From assembly GCF_030291075.1 (NCBI RefSeq), contig NZ_CP127407.1:1300001-1364000 (forward strand): 64,000 nucleotides of DNA. Reading direction: 5' to 3'. Origin of the DNA: Stenotrophomonas sp. 57 (GTDB lineage: Bacteria > Pseudomonadota > Gammaproteobacteria > Xanthomonadales > Xanthomonadaceae). Each line of letters opens with the position of its first letter. The stretch's first letter is position 1. Shown here piece after piece: positions 54,743 through 62,926 of the stretch. Under the pieces are notes generated by a model. That model had not been told where the DNA came from, ran no database searches, and was given only the letters and a program-made list of their open reading frames with translations. The position numbers were made by a program, and so were the translations under genes.

Positions 54743-55945
54743 TCAGGCGCGGGCCAGGGCCTGCAGTATTTCGGCCGTCTCTTCACGGGTTTGCCAGGCG
54801 CTGTTGCCAAGGGTCAGCATGCGTGCGGCGAAGTCGCGCGCGTTGGACACTTCGGCGGCCGGCACGATGCCGCGAAGGTAGGCGTAGTCGGGCAGGGCAT
54901 GGATGAACATGCGGCTGGCGCCGAGACCGCGTGGCCAAAGGTCTTTCAGCACGGCATCGCGGGCTTCCTGGCTGGGCAGCAGCAGCATCAGCATCGGCCA
55001 GGTGCCGCCGGTACCCGGCATTCCGTCGACCACCTCGACCGCCGGCAGCTGTGCCAGCTGCACGCGCAGCTGCAATGCACGCAGGCGACCTGCCTGCAGG
55101 AAGGCAGGCAACCGCCGCGCGGCATGGGCACCGATGTTCTGCCGCCACTGGCTGACCCGGTGCTGCGGAATCTCCAGCGGGAAGATGTCACCGACCGCTT
55201 CTTCCAGGTCGCCACGCTGCAACGCGCCGCGCAGCGGATTTCCGTACACCAGCGATAGGAGCGATGGCCGATAACAGGCGGCCAGGCCGAGCAGTTGCAC
55301 ACTGCGCAGCAGTTCCCAGCGCAGGCTGAAGGGCACCTGTTCGGCGGCATGTGCGGCCAGCGCGGCACGCAGCTCGTCATCGCGGCTGATCAGCAGGCCG
55401 CCTTCGTGCAGGCTCAGGCCCTTGCCGGCGGCCAGACTGAAGAAACCGATATCGCCGCGCAGGCCGACACTGGTGTTGCCGACCCGTGCGCCGAGCGCCT
55501 GCGCGGCATCCTCGATCACCCAGGCACCGGCGCCGCGTGCAACCTCGCAGGCCCGCTCGACATCGGCGATGCGACCGCCCAGATGGGTGGGCAGGATCGC
55601 CAGCGTGCGTGCATCGGCCAGGCGGCTGAGCTGACCGGGATCGAAGTCGAAGTGGCCGGGGCGGGTATCGCACAACTGCACGCGCAAGCCCAGGCTGTGG
55701 ACCGCGATTGGCACCAGCGGGCAGGTGTAGGCCGGCAGGATCACGGTGTCGCGCTTGGGTGCGCGCTTGCGCAGGGTGCGCAGGGCGATCAGCAGCGCGT
55801 GCGTGCCGGAACAGGTCAACTGCAGCGGCGGCGTGCCGAGCTGGCTGGCCAGGATCGCGCGCAGGTCGCCACCGCCGGGAAGGAAGTCGCTGGCCTGCAT
55901 CGGCAGGCCGGCGGTGGGCGGCAGCTCGCGCGCGAACAGGTTCAT
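54743..55945 (-). CDS. DegT/DnrJ/EryC1-family aminotransferase
   Basis: 400 residues. The PLP fold is clear: LTCSGTHALLIALRTL, VILPAYTCPLVPIAV, VIEDAAQALGARVG and the lysine region GFFSLAAGKGLSLHEGG. Family members aminate sugars or related keto compounds. Position between two small EamA-like transporters and the HAD phosphatase ties it to the cluster. It has no sugar-specific neighbour here, so the substrate is open. Confidence 0.88.
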   Translation of the reverse strand: MNLFARELPPTAGLPMQASDFLPGGGDLRAILASQLGTPPLQLTCSGTHALLIALRTLRKRAPKRDTVILPAYTCPLVPIAVHSLGLRVQLCDTRPGHFDFDPGQLSRLADARTLAILPTHLGGRIADVERACEVARGAGAWVIEDAAQALGARVGNTSVGLRGDIGFFSLAAGKGLSLHEGGLLISRDDELRAALAAHAAEQVPFSLRWELLRSVQLLGLAACYRPSLLSLVYGNPLRGALQRGDLEEAVGDIFPLEIPQHRVSQWRQNIGAHAARRLPAFLQAGRLRALQLRVQLAQLPAVEVVDGMPGTGGTWPMLMLLLPSQEARDAVLKDLWPRGLGASRMFIHALPDYAYLRGIVPAAEVSNARDFAARMLTLGNSAWQTREETAEILQALARA

Positions 55946-55955
55946 CGCAACGCGC

Positions 55956-56354
55956 TCATGCAGTACTTTCGGCAGGACTGTGCGGATCGTCCGCTTCGGC
56001 GCGCCCCAGGCAGACGATGCCGGCCACGATCAGGACCGCGCCGACCAGGTGATGCAGGGTCAGCGGTTCGTTCAACAGCCAGGCCGACAGCAGCAGCACG
56101 CTGATCACTTCCAGGTGCGAGGCCGCGAACGCGGGGCCGATCGGCGCATGCCGCAGCAGGCTCATCCAGGTGAAGAATGCACCGACGTAGCCGAGGATGG
56201 CGCCGTACACCCACGGCTGCGACAGTACGCGCAGCAGCCATGCGGTGTTGGCCTCGACCGGCAACGCGGCATCACCGGCGTACTTGAAGCACAGCTGCGC
56301 CAATGTGTCGAAGGCCATCAGCAGCGGGAAGCCGATCACATACAGGCGCCTCAT
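55956..56354 (-). CDS. Small EamA/EmrE-like transporter, second subunit
   Basis: 132 residues with four TM helices (MRRLYVIGFPLLMAFDTLAQ, WVYGAILGYVGAFFTWMSLL, HLEVISVLLLSAWLLNEPL, HHLVGAVLIVAGIVCLG). The N-terminal MAFDTLAQLCFKYAGD motif is characteristic of small multidrug-like and ArnE/ArnF-like flippases. It overlaps the other small transporter by 4 bp, so they probably form a heterodimer that exports or flips a product of the cluster. Confidence 0.82.
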   Translation of the reverse strand: MRRLYVIGFPLLMAFDTLAQLCFKYAGDAALPVEANTAWLLRVLSQPWVYGAILGYVGAFFTWMSLLRHAPIGPAFAASHLEVISVLLLSAWLLNEPLTLHHLVGAVLIVAGIVCLGRAEADDPHSPAESTA

Positions 56355-56710
56355 GAGCCGGCCCCAACCACCGCCACGCCTGCGGTGACCAGCAGCATGC
56401 CGGTCACCCGCAACGGCGTGAGTTTTTCGCGGAACAGAATGCGGCCGGCGATCATCAGCGCGACGATGTTGATCGAGCCCAGCAGCACGCCCTTGGACAG
56501 CGGCACCAGCGACAGGAACGCGATCCAGGCGACGAACTCAAGCACGTAGCAGGCGATGCCGATCCACAGCCACGGCCGGCTGAGCATGTGTTTCCAGCGC
56601 TGCAGCCCTTCGCCGTCCTGCGGGTCGCTGGCCGCGGCCTTGAAAGCAAGCTGGCCACCGGTATCGAGCACGACATTGGCCAGCCACAGCAGCGTGGCGA
56701 GCGCCCCCAT
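56351..56710 (-). CDS. Small EamA/EmrE-like transporter, first subunit
   Basis: 119 residues with four TM helices (ATLLWLANVVLDTGGQLAF, PWLWIGIACYVLEFVAWIAF, LSKGVLLGSINIVALMIAG, LRVTGMLLVTAGVAVVG). Same size class as ArnE. It lies 1 bp after the esterase gene and overlaps its partner by 4 bp. A lipid-linked or amphiphilic product is suggested by this transporter type, but none is proven. Confidence 0.82.
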   Translation of the reverse strand: MGALATLLWLANVVLDTGGQLAFKAAASDPQDGEGLQRWKHMLSRPWLWIGIACYVLEFVAWIAFLSLVPLSKGVLLGSINIVALMIAGRILFREKLTPLRVTGMLLVTAGVAVVGAGS

Positions 56711-56711
56711 T

Positions 56712-57602
56712 TCAGGCCACCGCCTTGAGCACGCCGTTGCGTTCGCCGATCTCGGTGAAGAAGCGTGCGCTGCGGCGGATCACGTCGCGGCGTTCGCGGT
56801 CGATGGTGATCATGTGGTAGCTGTCTTCCAGCACCACCAGTTCCTTCGGGCCGCTGACCCGCGACATCACCAGTTCGGCATTGCCGATGCTGGCCACGTC
56901 GTCCTCGCGGGCGTGCATCACAAGGCAGGGCGCGGTGACCTGGTGCAGGTGGCGGCGGGTCCAGTGGCTCAGCGCACGCATTTCGGCCAGTGCGTGCCAG
57001 GGGTTGCCCGGCAGGCCAGCGGCGGCGCTGTCGCCGGAGAGCATGGCGGCGCTGACCTGCGCACGCAGGCGCTCGTCACGCAGGCCGTACGGCGGTTCTT
57101 CCATGAACATGCGGTCGCGGCCGATGTTGAAGCGCTTGAACCATGGCAGCAGGAACGACAGGCGGGCCACGGCCGGGATGTTCCAGCCGTCGTAGCGGAA
57201 CGTGGCGCCATACACGCCGACGCCGGACACCCATTCCGGGCGTCGTGCGGCCAACGCCAGCGACAGCACCGCGCCCATCGACAGGCCGCCCACGAACAGC
57301 TGGTCGACCTTGCCGCGCAGGCTGGCCGCCGCATCTTCCACGCCCTGGTACCACTGTTCCCAGGTGGTCGCCAGCAGGTCATCCACGGTGCCGCAGTGGC
57401 CGGGCAGCTGCACACCGTGCACGGTGAAACCCGCGTTGTTCAACCCCTTGCCCAGCATGCGCATTTCCGCCGGGGTGCCGGTCAGGCCATGGACCAGCAG
57501 CACGCCCTGCGGGCCACCGGGGAGGAAGAAGTCGTGCGATTCGATCACCTGGCGGCTCCGGGACGGCAGTGGGAATGGCAGGATCGCAAGCGCGATTTTC
57601 AC
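56712..57602 (-). CDS. Est30-like alpha/beta-hydrolase (carboxylesterase)
   Basis: 296 residues. Oxyanion motif VLLVHGLTGTPAEMR, nucleophile GGLSMGAVL, acid in MHAREDDVAS and base in EDSYHMITID; all are in the order of the Est30/YvaK carboxylesterases. A cap is formed by the region between. It opens the eight-gene cluster, whose genes run in the same direction, and could deacylate an intermediate. The upstream promoter must lie in the 26 bp before the kinase gene or in that gene. Confidence 0.87.
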   Translation of the reverse strand: MKIALAILPFPLPSRSRQVIESHDFFLPGGPQGVLLVHGLTGTPAEMRMLGKGLNNAGFTVHGVQLPGHCGTVDDLLATTWEQWYQGVEDAAASLRGKVDQLFVGGLSMGAVLSLALAARRPEWVSGVGVYGATFRYDGWNIPAVARLSFLLPWFKRFNIGRDRMFMEEPPYGLRDERLRAQVSAAMLSGDSAAAGLPGNPWHALAEMRALSHWTRRHLHQVTAPCLVMHAREDDVASIGNAELVMSRVSGPKELVVLEDSYHMITIDRERRDVIRRSARFFTEIGERNGVLKAVA

Positions 57603-57627
57603 CAGCCTTTCAGCGCCCCGGGCCGGG

Positions 57628-59007
57628 TCAGGGGCCCTTCAGCAGCGGCAGCGTGATGGCGACCTTCAGCCCACCGCCGGGGCGGTTGAGGAAGCTCAGG
57701 CGACCGCCGAAGTGCTCCACTGCCTCATGCGCGATGGCCAGGCCGAGGCCGGTGCCGCTGGCAGCGGTGCCCGGCGCCCGGAAGAAGCGCTCGCCCAGTC
57801 GTGGCATCACGTCGTCGGGCACGCCGGGACCGTTGTCTTCCACATACAGTTCGACATCATTGTCGTCCAGCGCATGCACGCCCACCGTGACAGTCGCATT
57901 GGGGCCGGCATAACGAAGGGCGTTGTCGATCAGGTTGTCCAGCGCCTCCTGCAGCATGGCGCCGTTGCCGAGTACACGCAGCGGATCGGGGCTGCCGCGG
58001 TAGCCCAGATCGATGCCATCACGGATCGCTTCCGGTACCCGCATGCCGACCCACTGCGGTACCAGAACGCCCAGATCCAATGCCTCGACCGTTTCCGGCA
58101 CGGTCTGTGCCCGGCTCAGCGCCAGCAGCTGGGTGCTGACCCGCGCGGTGCGCTGGTTGAGCCGGCGGATATGCTGCAGCGCTTCGCGCACCGTGTCCGG
58201 GTCGCCGTGCGCCAGCGCCTGGTCCACGTGCAGGGCCATGCCCGCCAATGGCGAACGCAGCTGGTGCGCCGCATCGGCGATGAAGCGGTTCTGCAGGGTG
58301 ATCATTTCCGCCTGGCGCGCGAACAGATCGTCGATGGTGCTGATCAGCGGCTGGATCTCCTCCGGCACGTCGGCATCGGAGATCGGCGCCAGTTCGCCGC
58401 GGCGCTGCGCCAGGCGGGTCCTCAGCGGGGTCAGGATGCGCAGGCCGTAGGTCACGCCGAACCAGACCAGCGCGGCGGTGCCCAGCGCCAGCATGGTCAT
58501 CAGCGGGATGATGATCATCAGGATCTCACGCGCACGCTGGCGGCGGTCGGCCATGCTCTCGGCCACGGTCACCGCCAGCTGGTCCTGCGGATCGTTCATC
58601 GCCTGGGTGCAGACCGTGGCCATGCGGACCTGCTGGCCGTTGAGGGTTCCGTCGTACAGCGCAGGGTGAACGCCGGTGCAGTCCTGCGAGGGCGCGTAGG
58701 GGCTGAAGTCGGCATTGCCGCTGAGGGTGCCCTTGCGGCTGCTGTCGACGTTGAAATAACGATGGCCGTCGGGGTCGTACTCAATGAGGAAGCGCGCTTG
58801 CGGAGACAGGTCGCTGGTCACCGGCATGGTGCTGAGCATCTGCGCGAACGAGTGCGTGTCGTCGACCAGGTTGCGGTCGTGGATGCGGTTGGAATAGTCC
58901 AACGCAACGTAGTAGGCCAGGATCGTGTTGAAGATGAGCAGGCCCAGCATCGGCAGCGCCAGGAAGGCGAGCAGGCGCCGGCGCAGGCTGGGCGGTCCAC
59001 TGATCAC
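57628..59007 (-). CDS. TctE/QseC-like sensor histidine kinase
   Basis: 459 residues from the GTG at 59007, which overlaps the regulator stop by 4 bp; the longer frame is low-complexity. TM1 about 12-34, a periplasmic domain of about 125 residues typical of the TctE group (LVDDTHSFAQML, FNVDSSRKGTLSG), TM2 about 162-184, HAMP, then His248 in DAAHQLRSPLAGM, an N-box (LDNLIDNALRYAG) and G boxes DNGPGVP and GTAASGTGLGL. The kinase appears complete. Signal not known; carboxylates in related systems. Confidence 0.9.
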   Translation of the reverse strand: MISGPPSLRRRLLAFLALPMLGLLIFNTILAYYVALDYSNRIHDRNLVDDTHSFAQMLSTMPVTSDLSPQARFLIEYDPDGHRYFNVDSSRKGTLSGNADFSPYAPSQDCTGVHPALYDGTLNGQQVRMATVCTQAMNDPQDQLAVTVAESMADRRQRAREILMIIIPLMTMLALGTAALVWFGVTYGLRILTPLRTRLAQRRGELAPISDADVPEEIQPLISTIDDLFARQAEMITLQNRFIADAAHQLRSPLAGMALHVDQALAHGDPDTVREALQHIRRLNQRTARVSTQLLALSRAQTVPETVEALDLGVLVPQWVGMRVPEAIRDGIDLGYRGSPDPLRVLGNGAMLQEALDNLIDNALRYAGPNATVTVGVHALDDNDVELYVEDNGPGVPDDVMPRLGERFFRAPGTAASGTGLGLAIAHEAVEHFGGRLSFLNRPGGGLKVAITLPLLKGP

Positions 59008-59687
59008 GGGGTGCTGTCGTCCTGCGCGTCTTCCAGCATGTAGCCCAGCCCGCGCACGGTGCGGATGCCCATCCCGCCGGGCTGCAGCTTGCGGCGCAGG
59101 CGGTGGAGGGCGATGTCCAGGCCGTTGTCGGTCAGGTCCTGGCCCCAGTCGCACAGTGCTTCCACCAGTTGCGCGCGCGACACGATGCGCTCGGCGCGTA
59201 CCGCCAGCGCCGACAGCAGGCCGAACTCGCGCGCGGTCAGTTCCAGCGACTGGTCGTCGATCCACACCCGATGCCCGGCCAGGTCGATGCGCAGGCGGCC
59301 GATGCGCAGGTCCGGGTTGCCATTGCTGGTAACCCGGCGCAGCTGGGCGCGCACGCGCGCTTCGAATTCGTCCAGTGCGAACGGCTTGACCAGGTAGTCG
59401 TCGGCCCCCAGGTCGAGCACGCGCACGCGTTCGGCCAGGCCGTCGCGGGCGGTCACCACCAGCACGGCCAGGCCATCACCGCGCTGGCGCAGGCGCTGCA
59501 GCACGTCGCGGCCATCCAGCTGCGGCAGGCCCAGGTCCAGCACCAGCAGTGCGTACTGGGTCGAGCCCAGCGCGGCGTCGGCGTGCGCGCCATTGTCGAC
59601 GTGGTCGACCACGTGTCCCTGCCGGCGCAGCGAGGCGCACAGGCCGGAGGCAATGTCCGGGTCGTCTTCAGCAATCAGAACGCGCAT
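59004..59687 (-). CDS. TctD/QseB-like response regulator
   Basis: 227 residues. Receiver with the acidic pair in AEDDPD, phospho-acceptor Asp51 in VLDLGLP and Lys101 in DDYLVKPF. The C-terminal winged helix has ELTAREFGLLSALAV and VRGLGYML. It precedes the kinase gene with a 4-bp overlap. A hairpin (AGGCCCACC and complement, 59711-59738) stands between it and the metallophosphatase, so the two-component system is its own unit. Confidence 0.92.
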   Translation of the reverse strand: MRVLIAEDDPDIASGLCASLRRQGHVVDHVDNGAHADAALGSTQYALLVLDLGLPQLDGRDVLQRLRQRGDGLAVLVVTARDGLAERVRVLDLGADDYLVKPFALDEFEARVRAQLRRVTSNGNPDLRIGRLRIDLAGHRVWIDDQSLELTAREFGLLSALAVRAERIVSRAQLVEALCDWGQDLTDNGLDIALHRLRRKLQPGGMGIRTVRGLGYMLEDAQDDSTP

Positions 59688-59819
59688 GCGCGGGGTCTCC
59701 TGTCACGGTCAGGCCCACCGGATGGACGCGGTGGGCCTCTCGGCTGCCGAGGGTAGCCGCAAACCGGGTGAAGGTGGAGCGCGGCGGCGTTGCCGGGTGC
59801 GGTCGCGCTGTCCCTCCAT

Positions 59820-60947
59820 TCAGTCCTGCAGGCCGGGCTCGCCCTGCGCCAGCGGTACCCGCGAACCGTCCAGCAGGCCACGGCTGAGCGTGCCATGCTC
59901 GATGAACAGCAGTTCGCCGTTCTCGCCGTTCTTGATGCTGCTGTCGATGGCGATCACGCGGTCGCCATGGAGGCTGCTGACGTGCGGCATCGAGGTGTGG
60001 CCGACCACGATGCGCGTGAGCTGCAGGCGGTCGAGCACGCTCTGCACCCCGGCGGTGTCGAGGCGGCCATCGAAGTAGCCGCGGTACCAGATCGGGCTGG
60101 TTTTGCCGTCATACAGCGGTGCGGTGGCCGGGTCGGCCTTCACTTCGGCCTTGGGCAGGCCCAGCGACGCCTGGTAGGCCGCGTTGGTGCGTGCAGGGTC
60201 CAGCGCCAGCTCGACGGCTTCGGGCGAGATGCCGCCGTGCAGGAACAGGGTGTCACCGATCTTCAGCAGTACCGGGCGGGTACGCAGCCACTGGCCGATC
60301 ACCGAATCGGGACCGTACAGCTGCGGGTAGCTGCGGCCGAGCAGCTGGGCGCTGCGCAGGTACTTCGGGTTGACATAGCGCAGGTCGTCGTACAGCACCA
60401 TGGTTTCGTGGTTGCCGAGCACGAAGTGCACCGCGCCACCGACGGCCGCCGCCTGCTGCTGCAGGCCGTACAGCAGCCAGAACGCTTCGGTCACCTGTGG
60501 GCCGCGGTCGAACACATCGCCGGCGATGACCAGGGTGTCCTTGCCCAGCGCCCAGCGGTCCTGTGCGTCGATCACCTTGTTGGCGCGCAGCAGGCGCACC
60601 AGCAGCCCGTACTGGCCGTGGATGTCGGACAGCGCGACGATGCGAGGGACCGCCGGCAGTACGGAGACCGCGGCGGCATTGGGTGCGGCCACGTGCACAG
60701 TGTGCTCATAGCCGCAGCGTGCTGCGATGTCGGTCCCCGCCGTGCTGATGGGCAGGGTGCGCGACTCGACCTTGTCCGCACAGATCCACTTCGCCTGCAA
60801 CTGCTCGCCGTTGCGGAACACATAGGGGCCATCGGCCTGTACGTGGTCAGCCGGTGCAGCGACCTCGCGGGCCTGTGTGGTTCCGGCCGCGCAGGCCAAC
60901 AGTGGCAGCAGCAGGGCGGTCAGCAGGGAAGGGTGACAGCGCGACAT
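59820..60947 (-). CDS. Secreted calcineurin-like metallophosphatase (Shewanella-like type)
   Basis: 375 residues. Signal peptide LLTALLLPLLACAAGTTQA. The metallophosphoesterase motifs are all present: ALSDIHGQY (Asp108, His110), IAGDVFDRGP (Asp144, Asp147), LGNHETM (Asn179, His180), LHGGIS and VGHTSMP. This set, with an exported form, is that of the bacterial Shewanella-like protein phosphatases. It acts in the periplasm; the substrate is not evident. It is a single-gene unit. Confidence 0.88.
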   Translation of the reverse strand: MSRCHPSLLTALLLPLLACAAGTTQAREVAAPADHVQADGPYVFRNGEQLQAKWICADKVESRTLPISTAGTDIAARCGYEHTVHVAAPNAAAVSVLPAVPRIVALSDIHGQYGLLVRLLRANKVIDAQDRWALGKDTLVIAGDVFDRGPQVTEAFWLLYGLQQQAAAVGGAVHFVLGNHETMVLYDDLRYVNPKYLRSAQLLGRSYPQLYGPDSVIGQWLRTRPVLLKIGDTLFLHGGISPEAVELALDPARTNAAYQASLGLPKAEVKADPATAPLYDGKTSPIWYRGYFDGRLDTAGVQSVLDRLQLTRIVVGHTSMPHVSSLHGDRVIAIDSSIKNGENGELLFIEHGTLSRGLLDGSRVPLAQGEPGLQD

Positions 60948-61020
60948 CGGCGGCCTCCGGCAGCGGAAAGATCCGATGCTACCGGGCGCTGGCGTTCACG
61001 GGTGTGCGCGAATGGGCGGG

Positions 61021-61470
61021 TCAGGCCCCGCCGCCAGCATCCTTGAGCTTGCGCACGTGGGTGTGGATGGCCTGCAGCGGCTCGCCGTTTCGGCCGTGCG
61101 GCTGCATGTAGGGCACGGGCCGCCGCGTACCCGATTCGATCAGTTGTGAATGGGGCTCACCGGCCTCGAAGCAATGGCGCTCGCCCCACTGGCGCAGCGC
61201 GACCAGCAGCGGAAACAGTTCCAGTCCGGCGGCGGTGAGCACGTATTCCTGGTAGGCCGAGCCGTCGGAGGCCGGTTGCAGCTGCAGGATGCCGGCCTCG
61301 ACCAGCCTGCGCAGGCGATCGCTGAGGATGTTGCGCGCTGCGCCGAGGCTGCGCTGGAAGTCCCCGAAACGGGTGACGCCGTCGAACGCGTCGCGGATCA
61401 CCAGCAAGGCCCAGCGATCACCGAGCAGGTCGGCGCTGCGGGCGACAGGGCAGGGGCTGTTGTCGTACAT
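61021..61470 (-). CDS. HxlR-family transcription regulator
   Basis: 149 residues from the ATG at 61470; the longer frame runs into the divergent intergenic region. Opens with CPVARSADLLGDRWALLVIRDAF, the conserved Cys and winged helix of HxlR regulators, with FGDFQRSLGAARNILSDRLRRL as recognition helix and YVLTAAGLELFPLLVALRQWG after it. HxlR proteins sense aldehydes, quinones or drugs and usually control a neighbouring gene. The divergent MFS exporter is the likely target. Confidence 0.88.
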   Translation of the reverse strand: MYDNSPCPVARSADLLGDRWALLVIRDAFDGVTRFGDFQRSLGAARNILSDRLRRLVEAGILQLQPASDGSAYQEYVLTAAGLELFPLLVALRQWGERHCFEAGEPHSQLIESGTRRPVPYMQPHGRNGEPLQAIHTHVRKLKDAGGGA

Positions 61471-61490
61471 GGCAGGTTCCGCTGAATGTG

Positions 61491-61543
61491 GTTGCAGTTT
61501 AAAACCAATGTCACTAACCTGCACCAAGTTGCAAAATGAAACC
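61491..61543. promoter_or_regulatory. Candidate HxlR operator and divergent promoters
   Basis: Two imperfect direct repeats, GTTGCAGTTTAAAACC (61491-61506) and GTTGCAAAATGAAACC (61528-61543), occupy the space between the HxlR and MFS genes. The second lies just before the MFS start. Repeated sites in a short divergent spacer are typical of HxlR control. The role is inferred. Confidence 0.5.
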
Positions 61544-61549
61544 ACATTC

Positions 61550-62767
61550 ATGGGCGCCATCCCCGTTCCCCGTTCCCTGCAGGTGCTGCTCGCGGTTGCC
61601 GCCGGTGCCAGTGTTGCCAACGTCTATTACGCACAGCCACTGCTGGATCAGCTGGCGCAGGCCTTCGCACTGGATCGGGCTGCGGCGGGCGCGGTGGTGG
61701 CGGCGACCCAGGCCGGCAGCGTGCTGGCCTTGCTGGGATTGCTGCCATTGGCCGACCGCGGTGATCGTCGCCGCCTGCTGCGGTTGCAGCTGCTGGCGCT
61801 GGTGGCGGCGGTGCTGTGGCTGGCGGCTGCGCGCACTGCCGGCTGGCTGCTGTCGGGCATGCTGCTGGCCGGCTTGCTTGGCACTGCACTCACCCAGGGC
61901 CTGATTGCGTACACCGCGACGTTGGCGCCGGTCGAGCAGCGCGGGCGCGTGGTCGGCGCCGTGCAGGGCGGGGTGTTCATCGGCCTGCTGCTGGCACGCG
62001 TTGTATCGGGTGGGGTGGCCTCCGCGCTGGGCTGGCGCGCCGTCTATCTGCTGTCTGCCAGCGTGACAGCGGTGCTGGCGCTGCTGCTGTGGCGGCGCCT
62101 GCCCGCGCTGCCGGTGCCAGCGCTTCCGCCGCGCTGGCGCGATCTGCTGGGCTCGATGTGGGGCATGTTGCGTACTGATCGCACGCTGCGCGAGCGTGGA
62201 CCGCTGGCACTGCTGTTGTTTGCCGGCCTCAATGTGTTCTGGGCGGCGGCACCGCTGCCTTTGTCGTCACCGCCATTGCACTGGTCGACCGCGGCCATCG
62301 GTGCACTGGGTCTGGCGGGCGTGGTGGGTGCACTGCTTGCGGCGCGGGTCGGGCATTGGATGGACCGTGGATTTGCACATCGCGTCAGTCTCGGCGCGCT
62401 GCTGCTGATGTTTGCCGCGTGGTGGCCGCTGCTGGGCCTGCCGCAGTCGCTGGCGCTATTGCTGCTGGGCGTGGTGGTGCTGGATCTTGGTGGGCAGGCG
62501 CTGCATGTAGCGAACCAGGCCCTGCTGCTGCGCGCGCCGGGCGAACAGCATGGTCGCCTGGTGGCGCTGTACATGCTGTTCTATGCCGTGGGCAGCGGTG
62601 CAGGCGCGGCGGCCGGGCCCTGGATGCAGGCGCGCCATGGCTGGTCGGCGGTCTGCATGCTGGGGGCCGGCATCGCGCTGTTGGCAGTGCTGTGGTGGGG
62701 GGCGTGGCGAGTGGCGGCGTTCACTGCATCGGCCGCGGTGCGAAGCGGCAGAGTCGACTGTCGGTAG
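61550..62767 (+). CDS. MFS exporter
   Basis: 405 residues from the ATG at 61550, which lies after the operator; upstream extension overlaps the divergent gene. Twelve TM helices, with NVYYAQPLLDQLAQAF in TM1 and the loop motif LADRGDRRRLLRLQ typical of drug-type MFS exporters. The stop and the last five residues (SGRVDCR) are made by the first units of a tandem GTAG repeat. It probably exports a compound sensed by the HxlR protein. Confidence 0.88.
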   Translation: MGAIPVPRSLQVLLAVAAGASVANVYYAQPLLDQLAQAFALDRAAAGAVVAATQAGSVLALLGLLPLADRGDRRRLLRLQLLALVAAVLWLAAARTAGWLLSGMLLAGLLGTALTQGLIAYTATLAPVEQRGRVVGAVQGGVFIGLLLARVVSGGVASALGWRAVYLLSASVTAVLALLLWRRLPALPVPALPPRWRDLLGSMWGMLRTDRTLRERGPLALLLFAGLNVFWAAAPLPLSSPPLHWSTAAIGALGLAGVVGALLAARVGHWMDRGFAHRVSLGALLLMFAAWWPLLGLPQSLALLLLGVVVLDLGGQALHVANQALLLRAPGEQHGRLVALYMLFYAVGSGAGAAAGPWMQARHGWSAVCMLGAGIALLAVLWWGAWRVAAFTASAAVRSGRVDCR

Positions 62768-62834
62768 AGTCGACTGTTGGTAGCGTCGGCTGTCGGTAGA
62801 GTCGACTGTTGGTAGAGTCGACTGTTAGTCGACT
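62748..62834. repeat. Tandem 16-bp GTAG repeats overlapping the end of the MFS gene
   Basis: Five units of 16 bp (GTAGAGTCGACTGTTG or close variants) run head to tail at 62748, 62764, 62780, 62796 and 62812, followed by a half unit. The first contributes the last codons of the MFS gene. The palindromic GTCGAC core recurs in each. Confidence 0.85.
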
Positions 62835-62840
62835 GTTTTT
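62816..62840 (+). terminator. Rho-independent terminator built from the repeat
   Basis: AGTCGAC (62816-62822) and GTCGACT (62828-62834) pair around a five-base loop and are followed by GTTTTT. This serves the MFS gene. It is made of the last tandem unit and the half unit. Confidence 0.75.
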
Positions 62841-62852
62841 CCGCCAGCCCGC

Positions 62853-62873
62853 AAAAAACCCCGCTCTGCGCGG
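62853..62873 (-). terminator. Minus-strand terminator of the diguanylate cyclase gene
   Basis: Read on the minus strand, CCGC and GCGG pair around GCAGA and are followed by GGTTTTTT. It lies about 55 bp after the cyclase stop. Confidence 0.6.
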
Positions 62874-62926
62874 TAGTCGACCAACCGTCGAATCCACCAC
62901 CATCGGGAATTTGCATTTCCGTCGGT

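Noticed and set aside
57202..59043. 613-codon plus-strand open frame opposite the esterase and kinase genes
   Set aside because: Shadow of two well-supported genes; no family pattern.
62748..62834. Possible CRISPR array
   Set aside because: Units are directly contiguous 16-bp repeats without spacers and no cas gene is present; GTAG-type repeats explain them.
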